DNA of 64,000 nucleotides from JAICYJ01 sp038212095 (GTDB lineage: Bacteria; Actinomycetota; Thermoleophilia; Gaiellales; JAICJC01): assembly GCA_038212095.1 (NCBI GenBank), contig JBBQUW010000002.1, positions 1 through 64,000 of the forward strand. Direction: 5' to 3'. Positions 8,629 through 17,237 of the stretch are shown one piece after another. Position numbers and translations under genes: made by a program. Numbering within the stretch: position 1 is the first letter of the stretch; the number at the start of each line of letters is the position of its first letter. The notes under the pieces are model-generated. The model was not told the origin of the DNA. It saw only the letters and a list, made by a program, of their open reading frames with translations, and searched no databases.

Positions 8629-9942
8629 ATGGGCGATGTGGACGTGATCGTGATCGGCGGCGGGCTGGCGGGCCTGCGGGCGGCGCGCGACCTGGCCGAG
8701 CGCGGGTACGCGACGATCGTGCTCGAGTCGCGCGACCGGGTCGGCGGGCGTGGCCTCACCACTCGCCTGGGCGGCCACACGGTGGAGCTGGGCGGATCGT
8801 GGTTCACCCCCGAGCACGAGCTGGTGCTCCAGGAGCTGCGCCGCTACCGGCTGGAGGTGCGCGACTACGCGCCGCTCCGTCATGCCCGGTGGCTGACCGA
8901 CGGCCGGCTACGACACGGCCTGCCGGTGCCGATCGAGCAGCTGGGAGCGCTGGAGGCAGCGCTACTCCAACTGGCCCGCGACGCCGCGGCATACGCCGCC
9001 GGTGAGACGGCGCTGGGCGAGTGCTCGGCGGCCGAGTACGTCGAGCGGCTGCACCCCTCCCCCGCCCTGCGCGACTTCCTCTACGGCTGGTGGCAGCTGA
9101 TGGGCGGCGCGCCGCCGCACCGCGGCGCGATCGCCGACACGCTCTCGTCGATCGCCGCGCACGGCGGCCTGGCCGGGCTGGTCACGTGCCTCGCACACGG
9201 GCCGGCCTGCGGCTGGAGCGCACTCGCCGGGTCGCTTGCGGCGGCCGACGGCATGCGCGTGCAGCTCGACACCACCGTGACCGCGGTCATCCAGGATGGT
9301 GACGGCGTCACCTGCACAACCACCTCCGGCAGTCGCATCACTGCACGGGCAGCGGTGATCGCGGTGCCGATCAACTGCCTGGACGCGATCGAGTTCTCGC
9401 CGCCACTGCCGGAGCCGGCCCGGGAGGCGGCCGGTGCCAACGTCGGCTCGGCAGTCAAGGTGCTGATGCTGACCCGCGGCGTCGCGCCGCGCGGCATCGC
9501 GGTCGGCGTCGGCCCGGGCCTGAACTGGCTGTACGCCGACCAGGAGATCGACGGGGAGACGCTGGTGGTCGGGTTCGGCTGGGATGACCCGGCGTTCGAC
9601 CCATCCGATCGCGGGCACGTCGAGCGGGCACTGGGCGCGTTCTACCCGGAGGGCGAGCTTGTCGAGTGGCGCCACCACGACTGGCTGCGCGATCCGTGCT
9701 CACGCGGCACCTGGCTGACTGCGCCGGCCGACAACGCCGGCCTGGTCGACCCGACCCGCTTCCGACCAGCCGGGCGGCTGGTCTTCGCAGGGTCCGACGT
9801 CGCCGCCGAGGAGGCGGGCTGGTTCGAAGGCGCCCTGCGCAGCGGCGCCCTCGCGGCGGCCGACGTGACGACGATGTTGAGCGGCGCGAATCCCCCGACA
9901 GGTTCCGCGCCGCTCAGGGCCCCCGAAGGGGCATCCCCCTAA
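8629..9942 (+). CDS. FAD-dependent amine oxidase family protein
   Basis: The 437-residue flavoprotein has an N-terminal dinucleotide-binding motif (VIVIGGGLAGLRAARDLAERG), followed by the flavin monoamine oxidase signature ESRDRVGGRGLT and LGGSWFTPEH. The C-terminal FAD contact region reads RLVFAGSDVAAEEAGWFEGALRSG, typical of monoamine oxidases and related protoporphyrinogen or phytoene-type oxidases. The amine substrate is unknown. The ATG at 8629 follows a -10-like TACAGT (8616-8621) by seven bases with no ribosome site, which suggests a leaderless mRNA. The frame is open upstream through the riboswitch region, which is not coding. It is convergent with the siroheme reductase, with six bases between stops. 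Confidence 0.85.
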   Translation: MGDVDVIVIGGGLAGLRAARDLAERGYATIVLESRDRVGGRGLTTRLGGHTVELGGSWFTPEHELVLQELRRYRLEVRDYAPLRHARWLTDGRLRHGLPVPIEQLGALEAALLQLARDAAAYAAGETALGECSAAEYVERLHPSPALRDFLYGWWQLMGGAPPHRGAIADTLSSIAAHGGLAGLVTCLAHGPACGWSALAGSLAAADGMRVQLDTTVTAVIQDGDGVTCTTTSGSRITARAAVIAVPINCLDAIEFSPPLPEPAREAAGANVGSAVKVLMLTRGVAPRGIAVGVGPGLNWLYADQEIDGETLVVGFGWDDPAFDPSDRGHVERALGAFYPEGELVEWRHHDWLRDPCSRGTWLTAPADNAGLVDPTRFRPAGRLVFAGSDVAAEEAGWFEGALRSGALAAADVTTMLSGANPPTGSAPLRAPEGASP

Positions 9943-9948
9943 GAGCCT

Positions 9949-11601
9949 CTAGGCAGCCACTTCCTGTGCTTCGCGGGCGACGGCGATGCCGATCAGGGCG
10001 GTCAGCCGGGCATCGCCCTGCAGGTCGGCCCACTCGCCGAACGTCATGTCCGCCCGCCGCTCGCTCTTGTACGCCCGCACGATCCGCTCGACGGCGTAGC
10101 GGGCGTCCTCGGCCGGGATCGCCTTCGAGGCCACCCGGCGTCCAAACTGCGCGCCCTCGCCCAGCCGGCCGCCGATGTGGAGGATGAAGCCCTGCACGCG
10201 CGTGCCGTCCGCCAGCTTGGCGATGCCGCCCTGTAGGCCGATGTCGGCGATCTGGTACTGGGCGCAGGCGTTGGGGCAGCCGTTCAGGTTGATCCGGATC
10301 GAGCCCTCGAGATCACCGATCCGCCGCTCCAGATGCTCGATCAGCTCGGCTGCCCGCTGCTTGGTCTCGACGATCGCCAGCTTGCAGAACTCCATGCCGG
10401 TACACGAGATGATGCCGCGGCGGAACGTCGACGCCTCGCTGGGCAGCCCCAGATCGGCCAGCTCGGCGGCCACCGTCTCGACGTCGCGGTCGGGCACATC
10501 GATCACGATGATGTTCTGGCGGTTGGTGCAGCGGAGTTCGCCGGAGCCGTATCGCTGGGCGATGTCGGCCGCGCCGATCATCTGGTCGGCCGTGAACCGC
10601 CCACGCAGCGTCGTGCCGCCGACGTAGTACAGGCCGTGCTGGAGCTGGGGATGGATGCCGAGGTGATCGCGGTGAGGATCGATGGCAACGCCGGGCTCGA
10701 CCGAGCGCGGCAGCGTACGGCCCAGCTTCTCCTCCACCGCCGCCCGCAGCCGGTCGACGCCCCACTCGTCGACCAGGAACTTGATCCGGGCACGCGTGCG
10801 CTTGGTGCGCTTGCCCTCGTCGCGGAAGATCTCGGTGATCACCCGGCACACCTCGACCGCCTCGCCGGACAGGACGAACGCGTCCAGCCGCCGGCCCATC
10901 TTGGCCGAGGTGCCGAGCCCGCCACCAACCCAGACGTCGTAGCCGACCACGCCATCCTTGTCGACGGCGATCAGGCCGATGTCGTTGATCTCATGCTGGG
11001 CACAGCGATGCGCGCAGGCCGAGACCGAGACCTTGAACTTTCGGGGCAGGTTCGCGAACTCGCGGTTGCCGACGAACGTGCGCTCGAGTTCGGCCACCAG
11101 CGGCCGCGAGTCGATCAGCTCGTGCCCGTCGACGCCGGCCAGGGGGCAGCCGACCACGTTACGCCAGACGTCACCGCACGCCTGCGTGAACGAGAGTCCG
11201 ACCGCGTTCAGCTCGTCCAACACCACCGGCAGGTCCTCGATCGCGAGGTTGTGCAGCTGGATGTTCTGCCGGGTGGTGATGTCACCCATCCCCCGCCCGT
11301 AGCGCTCCGACAGCGATCCGATCGTGCGCAGCTGCTCGGCGGTGACGATGCCGTTGGGGAACTTGACGCGCAGCATGAACAGCCCGTCCGTCTGCTCCGA
11401 GGGTCCCGGATCGCCGCTGGCCGCGGACGCCTCCGCTCGCTGGGTGTAGACGCCGTACCAGCGAAACAGCGCCAGGTCATCCGGCTCGATCGCATCGAAC
11501 CCCAGCCCGGCATAGCGGTAGATGTCTGCAAGCACATCGAGACCGTTCTTGCGGGCCTTGATGTGCTCGATCTCGGGAAGCTTGGCGGCGGTCTCGGTCA
11601 T
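9949..11601 (-). CDS. Ferredoxin-type nitrite/sulfite reductase (siroheme and 4Fe-4S)
   Basis: The 550-residue enzyme has the duplicated ferrodoxin-like/siroheme architecture of assimilatory nitrite and sulfite reductases (six-electron reduction of nitrite to ammonia or sulfite to sulfide). Cluster and siroheme ligands are CTGMEFC and GCPNAC, about 40 residues apart. Conserved blocks DITTRQNIQLH, GDVWRNVVGCPLAG and LPRKFKVSVS are present. The Mycobacterium sulfite reductase SirA has a Tyr-Cys crosslink whose cysteine lies in GDCPR. Here the position reads GDVWR, so that crosslink cannot form. The sequence alone does not settle nitrite versus sulfite. I chose the ATG at 11601 (GGAGCC upstream) over an open frame to 11667. 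It is divergent from a GntR regulator. Confidence 0.88.
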   Translation of the reverse strand: MTETAAKLPEIEHIKARKNGLDVLADIYRYAGLGFDAIEPDDLALFRWYGVYTQRAEASAASGDPGPSEQTDGLFMLRVKFPNGIVTAEQLRTIGSLSERYGRGMGDITTRQNIQLHNLAIEDLPVVLDELNAVGLSFTQACGDVWRNVVGCPLAGVDGHELIDSRPLVAELERTFVGNREFANLPRKFKVSVSACAHRCAQHEINDIGLIAVDKDGVVGYDVWVGGGLGTSAKMGRRLDAFVLSGEAVEVCRVITEIFRDEGKRTKRTRARIKFLVDEWGVDRLRAAVEEKLGRTLPRSVEPGVAIDPHRDHLGIHPQLQHGLYYVGGTTLRGRFTADQMIGAADIAQRYGSGELRCTNRQNIIVIDVPDRDVETVAAELADLGLPSEASTFRRGIISCTGMEFCKLAIVETKQRAAELIEHLERRIGDLEGSIRINLNGCPNACAQYQIADIGLQGGIAKLADGTRVQGFILHIGGRLGEGAQFGRRVASKAIPAEDARYAVERIVRAYKSERRADMTFGEWADLQGDARLTALIGIAVAREAQEVAA

Positions 11602-11648
11602 TGTGGCTCCATCGGCGGCGGTCGGGGCGTGTCGCTGAACCTTAGACC

Positions 11649-11662
11649 GTTTGGATCCAAAC
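11649..11662. promoter_or_regulatory. Perfect 14-bp palindrome, probable GntR operator
   Basis: GTTTGGATCCAAAC is a perfect palindrome between the divergent nitrite/sulfite reductase (start 11601) and GntR regulator (start 11730). It is conspicuously AT-containing in a GC-rich region. Its size suits a FadR/FCD-type GntR dimer site. Binding by the neighbour is inferred. Confidence 0.55.
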
Positions 11663-11729
11663 CTCAAGTTTTGGGATACATCGCTGTGGCGGCGACGGTC
11701 GCACCCCGAGCGCGCGGTAGGATCGTCGT

Positions 11730-12440
11730 GTGCCCCAGGTCCCCAGTCCCGCCAGCCGCGCCGACGACCTCGCCCACGAGCTGCAGGTCGAGATCATCAC
11801 CGGCCGCATTCCCCTGGGCACGCGGCTGCGGCAGGAGGATCTGGCCGCCAGGTTCGGCGTCAGCCGCACGCCGATCCGCGAGGCGCTGCGCCAGCTGCAG
11901 GCGATCGGACTGGTCGAGCAGCTTGGCCACCGCGGCGCGCTGGTGCGATCGTTCTCGCCCGACGAGTGCCGCAACATCTTCCTCGTCCGCTCCGAGCTGG
12001 AGGGCCTGGCGGCAGAGCGAGCGGCCGGCCGGCTGACGACCTACGACATCGCAGACCTGGACACCGCGCAGGCGCTGCTCCGCGCGGGTGCGGCCAGCCA
12101 CGCGAAGCTGCCCGCTTCCGATGAGCGGGGTCGCCTGATCGCGCTGGAGCAGTGCTCACAGGCCAACGAGCTGTTCCACAACGTGATCCTGGCCGCCTCC
12201 AACTGTCCACCGCTCCGTGACACGGTGCAGTCGCTGACAAACAAGGTGCCCCGCTCGCTGGCGTGGCATACGTTCGCGGCCGACCCCGGCATCGTGCCCC
12301 GCAGCGCGGAGGATCACGACCGCATCATCGAGGCACTCAACCGACCCGAGCCCAGGCGCGCCCGCAAGCTGCTGCACGCCCACGTGCTCGACACCGGCGA
12401 GACGCTGGCGCGCTGGCTCGAGCGGCAGACCGGGCGCTGA
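11730..12440 (+). CDS. GntR-family transcriptional regulator with FCD ligand domain
   Basis: The 236-residue protein has an N-terminal winged helix (about residues 12-75), with the GntR hallmark GTRLRQEDLAARFGVSRTPIREALRQL. An all-helical FCD domain (about 85-225) follows, with metal/ligand-contacting acidic and His positions in ANELFHNVILAAS and HDRIIEAL. FCD regulators usually sense small organic acids. The GTG at 11730 follows a -10-like TAGGAT (11718-11723) by six bases, indicating a leaderless transcript. It is divergent from the siroheme reductase, with a perfect palindrome between them, so control of that gene and of itself is the simplest reading. Confidence 0.9.
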   Translation: MPQVPSPASRADDLAHELQVEIITGRIPLGTRLRQEDLAARFGVSRTPIREALRQLQAIGLVEQLGHRGALVRSFSPDECRNIFLVRSELEGLAAERAAGRLTTYDIADLDTAQALLRAGAASHAKLPASDERGRLIALEQCSQANELFHNVILAASNCPPLRDTVQSLTNKVPRSLAWHTFAADPGIVPRSAEDHDRIIEALNRPEPRRARKLLHAHVLDTGETLARWLERQTGR

Positions 12441-12444
12441 CCGG

Positions 12445-13059
12445 TCAGCCGGCGTTCGCGATACGGCCGTCCTGAGCGGTCGCAAGGCCGGCCAGGGTGG
12501 CGGGCGACGCCGTCCCTCCGAATCTGAGGATGCCCGCCAACACGTTGCCGTGCACCCACTGCACGAAGTACGCCGTGGCGGTGCCGCCCTGGACGGGGAG
12601 CGTGCCCCGCATCATCGTGAGATGGGACAACGCGCTCGCGGGCGGCGTGATCATCGTGGCGTGAAACGCCTTCAGCTCGGAGCCCGTCCACGCGCCGGCC
12701 ACCTTGACGGCCGCGTCGGAGGAACGGAACACCGCCGCGTCGGTCAGCACGCCGTCCGCACGGCCACCTGCGTAGAGGGCGTGGTAGCCCGACAGCCACG
12801 ACGCGCGCTCGATCGACCGCGTGGCCGCCGAGTCCTGCTGCATCGTGGCGGCCAGTGTGTCCGCGCCGGTCTGGGATGGGACGGCCAGGAAGCCGCCCCC
12901 GATATCGCCTGCGTCCAGCACCATCGTGGCCGGGTCGGCCGTGATCACGTGCGTGGCGAGCGTCGACGAGGAGGCGGGTGACGCCGAGCCACCGCCACCG
13001 CATCCGGCGACCAGCGATCCCAGCACGACGAGCGTGACCAAGCGACGGGCTGCAGCCAT
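12445..13059 (-). CDS. Putative lipoprotein of unknown function
   Basis: The 204-residue product has a lipoprotein signal peptide: basic start MAAARRL, a hydrophobic core and the lipobox LVAGC with Cys at residue 20. A Gly/Ser-rich tether follows. The mature part (about residues 35-204) contains the fragment MVLDAGDIGGGFLAVPSQTG and no family I recognise. It probably folds as a small extracytoplasmic alpha/beta domain. Its stop lies four bases from the stop of the GntR gene on the other strand, and a short gap separates it from the NlpC/P60 gene upstream on the same strand, with which it may be expressed. Confidence 0.7.
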   Translation of the reverse strand: MAAARRLVTLVVLGSLVAGCGGGGSASPASSSTLATHVITADPATMVLDAGDIGGGFLAVPSQTGADTLAATMQQDSAATRSIERASWLSGYHALYAGGRADGVLTDAAVFRSSDAAVKVAGAWTGSELKAFHATMITPPASALSHLTMMRGTLPVQGGTATAYFVQWVHGNVLAGILRFGGTASPATLAGLATAQDGRIANAG

Positions 13060-13113
13060 GGTCGAGCTATCGGCAGATCGACGCGGGCGGTTGAGAGCCG
13101 CCGACCATCCGGT

Positions 13114-14199
13114 CTACCCGACGCGGCGAGCGCCGACGTAGTTGTCGGAGTACCACCCCGACAGCGTGCTGATCCTGACCACGTCGCCTGTATGCGGCGC
13201 GTGGATGAAGGCGCCGTTGCCGACGTAGAGCCCGACGTGACCGAGACCGTCGAAGAACACCAGGTCGCCCGGCTCAAGCGCGTTACGCGGCACTGGGCTG
13301 CCGTAGCCGTACTGCGCCGCCGCGTTGTGTGGCAGCGAGACGCCCAGCTGCGCCCAGACGTACATCGTCAGACCAGAGCAGTCGAAGCCGCCCGGCGCGG
13401 CGCCGCCCCACACGTACGGCGTGCCCAGATACTGCATCGCGATCGCCACCGCCTGACCGCCCAGCGTGCTGGACGGCGGGATCGGCACGTTGACGTTGCC
13501 GCCGCCACCGGAGGACACGCGCGCTGCGGCCGCCGCGTCCGCACGTGCCTTCTGGAGGTCGATCAAGTGCTGGATATCGGAGCCGATCCGCGCCTCACGC
13601 GCCTGAAGGCCCTTCAGCCCCGCCTCAACGCGCCGCTTGGCCGCAAGCTGCTGGCGCTGGGCCGAGTGCAGCTGAGCGTTCTCGGTGGTGAGCGTGGCGG
13701 CACGCACGGCCACCTCGTGCTTGGTGGCGACGATCTGCGTGATCAGCGCAGCATCGGCACTGTTTGACCGCTGCAGCATCTGCACGTGGTCGACCAGGTC
13801 GTTGAACGAGTGCGACGTCAGCAGGTAGGAGACCACATCCTGGTTCGTGGACTTGTACGAGTTGGTCAGGCTGGCGGCCAGCAGCGTCTGCGCCTGGGCG
13901 AGGTTCGTCTTGGCCACGGCCAGAAGCACCCGATTGTCCCGCAGCTGGCGCTGGACGTCGAGGTAACGCTGATGAACCGCGTCGTACTTCTCGATCTCCC
14001 GCTCGAGCTTCGCCTGCATGCTCTGGATCTGGGTCGCAACCTGCCGTGCCTCGGCCCGCTTGGCGGCGATCGTCGGGGACGCCGACGCCTGCGTCAGGGA
14101 GACTGACAGCATCAGCATCGTCAGGAGGAGGAGCGCGACGTATACACGGGGCATCCGAACGCGACCCGCTGCGCGCGCCGTACCACGGGCGGCGAACAT
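13114..14199 (-). CDS. NlpC/P60 peptidoglycan endopeptidase with coiled-coil region
   Basis: This 361-residue secreted cell-wall hydrolase probably cuts D-Glu-mDAP links in peptidoglycan stems, like RipA-type enzymes. The order is: signal peptide (about residues 17-40), a long coiled coil (about 43-225) rich in Ala, Gln, Arg and Leu, a Gly linker, then the NlpC/P60 domain (about 245-360). The catalytic cysteine is Cys274 in FDCSG, with His321 in GHVGLYVG and a His in FIHAPH completing the triad. The coiled coil is typical of autoinhibited or divisome-recruited hydrolases. The ATG at 14199 follows a -10-like TAGCCT; a shorter start at 14154 would also keep the signal peptide. Confidence 0.9.
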   Translation of the reverse strand: MFAARGTARAAGRVRMPRVYVALLLLTMLMLSVSLTQASASPTIAAKRAEARQVATQIQSMQAKLEREIEKYDAVHQRYLDVQRQLRDNRVLLAVAKTNLAQAQTLLAASLTNSYKSTNQDVVSYLLTSHSFNDLVDHVQMLQRSNSADAALITQIVATKHEVAVRAATLTTENAQLHSAQRQQLAAKRRVEAGLKGLQAREARIGSDIQHLIDLQKARADAAAAARVSSGGGGNVNVPIPPSSTLGGQAVAIAMQYLGTPYVWGGAAPGGFDCSGLTMYVWAQLGVSLPHNAAAQYGYGSPVPRNALEPGDLVFFDGLGHVGLYVGNGAFIHAPHTGDVVRISTLSGWYSDNYVGARRVG

Positions 14200-14290
14200 G
14201 GGTCCGGAGGCTACCAGACGGGTTCTCGGCCATGTGCCGCCACACTGAATGTTTACGAATGCAGGCGGGAACCGCCGGCCGCCCCAGCCG

Positions 14291-15088
14291 TCAGCGGCCG
14301 GTGAGTCCGCCCGAGTCGCGCATCAGTCGCTGGGCGAGGAACACCGGCAGCGCCGTCAGCGCGATCACGAACACCACCACCGCGTTCACCTCCTGCGCCG
14401 TGTTGGGCAGGCGGAACTGGTTGTAGATCCACAGCGGCAGCGTCTGCTGCGCACCGGCCGTGAAGTTCGTCACCACGATCTCGTCGAACGAGAGCGCGAA
14501 CGCCAGCAGCCCGCCGGCCACCAGCGCCGTGGCCAGGTTGGGCAGCGAGACGTGGCGGAAGGTCTGCCAGCCGTCGGCGCCCAGATCCATCGAGGCCTCC
14601 TCGAACGAGACCGTCGAGCGCCGCAGCCGCGCAACCGCGTTGTTGTAGACGACCACGATGCAGAAGGTGGCGTGGCCGATCACGACCGTCGTCAGGGAGG
14701 CCTGGACGCCGAAGTACTTGATCGCCGACAGCAGCGAGAGCCCGGTGACGATGCCCGGAAGCGCGATCGGCAGCACCAGCAGCAGCGAGATCGAGTTCTT
14801 GCCGTAGAAGCGGTAGCGCGAGAGCGCGAACGCGGCAGCCGTGCCCAGCACCAGCGCGATCGCCGTGGCGGCCGCACCGACCTTGAACGAGTTCTCGAGC
14901 GCGGTTCGGGCAACGGGGTCGTGCATCGCCAGCGACCACCAGTGCGTCGAGTAGTGGGCGATCGGCCAGGTCGGGATCCTGGCGGCGTTGAACGAGGCCA
15001 TCACGATCACCAGCAGGGGCAGGTAGATGAACGCCATCACCAGGAAGGCGACGACCCGAAGCGCGATCCGTGTGGTGCGACCTTCCAT
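14291..15088 (-). CDS. potC: Polyamine-type ABC transporter permease (PotC-like)
   Basis: The 265-residue inner-membrane permease has about six membrane helices, starting with VVAFLVMAFIYLPLLVIVMASF. The EAA loop that docks the ATPase is EEASMDLGADGWQTFRHVSLPNL, followed by SFDEIVVTNF, typical of PotC/PotI. It is the last gene of the importer operon, 19 bases after the PotB-like gene. With the binding protein and ATPase encoded just upstream it forms a spermidine/putrescine-class importer. The real substrate is inferred from family and from the adjacent putrescine/GABA aminotransferases. Confidence 0.88.
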   Translation of the reverse strand: MEGRTTRIALRVVAFLVMAFIYLPLLVIVMASFNAARIPTWPIAHYSTHWWSLAMHDPVARTALENSFKVGAAATAIALVLGTAAAFALSRYRFYGKNSISLLLVLPIALPGIVTGLSLLSAIKYFGVQASLTTVVIGHATFCIVVVYNNAVARLRRSTVSFEEASMDLGADGWQTFRHVSLPNLATALVAGGLLAFALSFDEIVVTNFTAGAQQTLPLWIYNQFRLPNTAQEVNAVVVFVIALTALPVFLAQRLMRDSGGLTGR

Positions 15089-15107
15089 CAGCTGCCGCTC
15101 CCTCGCA

Positions 15108-16013
15108 TCACAGCGCCTCGAACGCTCCCAGCCGCTTGACCAGCAGCAGGTAGACGGTGATCACCGCGATCGGGATCAGCGCGATCGCCGCTGCCAACGG
15201 CAGGTCGTTGGCGACGCCCTGATAGCGGAAGATCAGGCTACCCAGGAAGTCCTGCTTGTTGCCCCCCACCAGGTCGACCATGATGTAGTCGCCCAGCGTC
15301 AACGAGAACGTAAAGATCGAGCCGGCGGCGATGCCGGGCAGCGCCAGCGGCATGATCACGCTGCGAAACGTGCGGCCGGCGCGGCCGCCAAGATCGCTGG
15401 AGGCCTCGAGCAGCGAACTGGGGATCCGCTCCAGCGCGGCGTAGATTGGCAGCACCATGTACGGCAGCCAGATGTAGCTGAACGCGAGCCACATCGCCGT
15501 CGCCGTGTAGGCGATGTGGAGCGGCCCCAGGCTGACCTTGTCCAGTGCCCAGTTGATGGTGCCGGCGTTCCCGGTCATCAGCCGCCACGTGTATGCCTTG
15601 ATCAGGTAGCTCGACCATAGAGGCATCAACACGCCAAGAAACATCAGCGAGCGCACGCGCGGCGAGGCCACGCGCACCATGTAGTAGGCCAGCGGGAAGG
15701 CCAGCACGATGTCCGTGATCGTCACCAGCACCGCCATCTGGACGGTGTTGCGGGTGACGGTGCGGACGGCGGCGTCGTTTCGGATCGAGTCCAGGTTGGC
15801 CCATGTCCAGACGTGGATGATCTTGCCGCTGAGCACGTCCTGCTGCCAGAAGGCCGTCGCCAGCAGCACCGCCAGCGCCGCCAGGTAGACGATCAGCAGC
15901 CAGCCCAGCGGCGGCACCAGCAGCGTCAGCAGCTTCAGCCATCGGCGCCGGTAGAAGAACGCCGACAGGCGGCGGCGTGCGGCGATCGGGGCGGAGGGTG
16001 CGGTGCGTGACAT
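15108..16013 (-). CDS. potB: Polyamine-type ABC transporter permease (PotB-like)
   Basis: The 301-residue permease begins with a cytoplasmic basic stretch and a first membrane helix around residues 28-52 (LLTLLVPPLGWLLIVYLAAL). The EAA loop reads LLEASSDLGGRAGRTFRSVIMPLALPGI. SLTLGDYIMVDLVGG is characteristic of PotB/PotH. It pairs with the PotC-like subunit to form the transmembrane channel. A GAGGAGG ribosome site precedes the ATG, and a strong hairpin separates it from the binding-protein gene upstream in the operon, probably tuning its level downward. Confidence 0.88.
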   Translation of the reverse strand: MSRTAPSAPIAARRRLSAFFYRRRWLKLLTLLVPPLGWLLIVYLAALAVLLATAFWQQDVLSGKIIHVWTWANLDSIRNDAAVRTVTRNTVQMAVLVTITDIVLAFPLAYYMVRVASPRVRSLMFLGVLMPLWSSYLIKAYTWRLMTGNAGTINWALDKVSLGPLHIAYTATAMWLAFSYIWLPYMVLPIYAALERIPSSLLEASSDLGGRAGRTFRSVIMPLALPGIAAGSIFTFSLTLGDYIMVDLVGGNKQDFLGSLIFRYQGVANDLPLAAAIALIPIAVITVYLLLVKRLGAFEAL

Positions 16014-16021
16014 GAGGAGGT

Positions 16022-16053
16022 GCCCCCGGGGACTCGGGTCAGTCCCCGGGGGC
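16022..16053 (-). repeat. Intercistronic stem-loop between potD and potB
   Basis: GCCCCCGGGGACT at 16022-16034 and AGTCCCCGGGGGC at 16041-16053 form a perfect 13-bp stem with a six-base loop, nine bases after the binding-protein stop codon and just before the permease ribosome site. Such hairpins after binding-protein genes typically stabilise upstream mRNA or terminate part of the transcripts. That role is inferred. Confidence 0.75.
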
Positions 16054-16061
16054 CGATGCGA

Positions 16062-17237
16062 TCAGGAGTTCTTGATCTCAGTCCACTTGATCGCCCACTG
16101 CGAGTAGTCGACGCACGTGTTACCTCGACTGTCACCGCAGTCCTGCAGCGGCGTCTTCCAGAACGCGATGTTGCTGAAGTAGCTCTGGTCGGTGACGTGG
16201 TAGTCGGCGCAGTAGTTGGCCTGCGCATGGTCGAGGTAGGTGCACGCCTTGGGGTTGGCGGGCGCCGAGCCGAACGTGTAGGCCGTCTTGCCCTGCACCA
16301 CCGGGGTGGTGGCGTAGGCCATCCACTTCATCATGCAGTTGGGATGAGCAGCGGTTGAAGACATCATCCAGGTGTCTGCCCATCCGGTCGCGCCCTCCTT
16401 GGGCAGCACGACGGCGACCGGCTGATGATCGGCCTTGAGCGCGTTGTACTGATAGGGCCAGGTGGGGCCGATCACGATGCTCCCCTGCGTGAAGTCCTGG
16501 ATCTGCGAGGTGTAGCTCGACCAGTAGTTGCCGATCTGCTTGTGCTGTGTCTTCAGCAGGTTGACGGCCGCGTCGAACTGGTCCTGGTTCAGCTCGTAGG
16601 GATCGGTGATGCCCAGGCTGGGCTGTGTCGTCTTCAGGTACTGGGCTGCGTCAGCGATGTAGATCGGGCTGTCGTATGCATCGACCTTGCCGGAGTAGCT
16701 GGTTCCGTCGAAGATCGACGCCCAGCTGTCGGGCGGCGTCGTGACGGCGGTGGTGTTGTACATCAGCACGTTCGCACCCCACTCGTACGAGACGCCGTAG
16801 TGGACACCGTTGACGGTGTTGTGTGGCGGGCTCTGCAGCTGGGGCGTGATGTCCTTGAAGTCCGGGATCAGGGCCGTGTTGATCGGCGCCGCCAGCCCGG
16901 CGGCGATCAGCCGGTTGCTGGCATCGCCCGACGCCGAGACGCCGTCGTATCCGCCGCCCTGCATGAGCTGGAACATCTCATCCGATGTCTGCCCGTACTT
17001 GACGGTCACCTTGCAGCCGGTCTGCGCCTCGAACGGCTTGACGACGTTGGGCTCGGTATAGCCCTGCCACGCGATCAGCTTGAGCGCGCCCTCGGTGGGA
17101 CCGATCGAGGTCGGCAGCGTCGGCCCCGATGAGCCGCCGCCGGTCGAGTTTGACCCGCTGGACGAGCTGCTCCCGCAGCCCGCTGCGACGGCCATCGCAG
17201 CGACCATCGTGGTCGCCACTGCAAAACGCGCTCTCAT
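16062..17237 (-). CDS. potD: Extracellular polyamine-binding lipoprotein (PotD-like)
   Basis: This 391-residue solute-binding protein of the PotD/PotF type is anchored by a lipid: signal MRARFAVATTMVAAMAVAAGC with lipobox VAAGC, then a Ser/Gly-rich tether. The mature domain opens with LKLIAWQGYTEPNVVKPFEAQTGC and contains GVHYGVSYEWGANVLMYN, both typical of periplasmic spermidine/putrescine-binding proteins. Several extra cysteines toward the C-terminus (residues 299 onward) could form disulfides. Its start overlaps the ATPase stop by four bases (ATGA). It is followed by a stable hairpin that would favour excess binding protein over permeases. Confidence 0.87.
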   Translation of the reverse strand: MRARFAVATTMVAAMAVAAGCGSSSSSGSNSTGGGSSGPTLPTSIGPTEGALKLIAWQGYTEPNVVKPFEAQTGCKVTVKYGQTSDEMFQLMQGGGYDGVSASGDASNRLIAAGLAAPINTALIPDFKDITPQLQSPPHNTVNGVHYGVSYEWGANVLMYNTTAVTTPPDSWASIFDGTSYSGKVDAYDSPIYIADAAQYLKTTQPSLGITDPYELNQDQFDAAVNLLKTQHKQIGNYWSSYTSQIQDFTQGSIVIGPTWPYQYNALKADHQPVAVVLPKEGATGWADTWMMSSTAAHPNCMMKWMAYATTPVVQGKTAYTFGSAPANPKACTYLDHAQANYCADYHVTDQSYFSNIAFWKTPLQDCGDSRGNTCVDYSQWAIKWTEIKNS

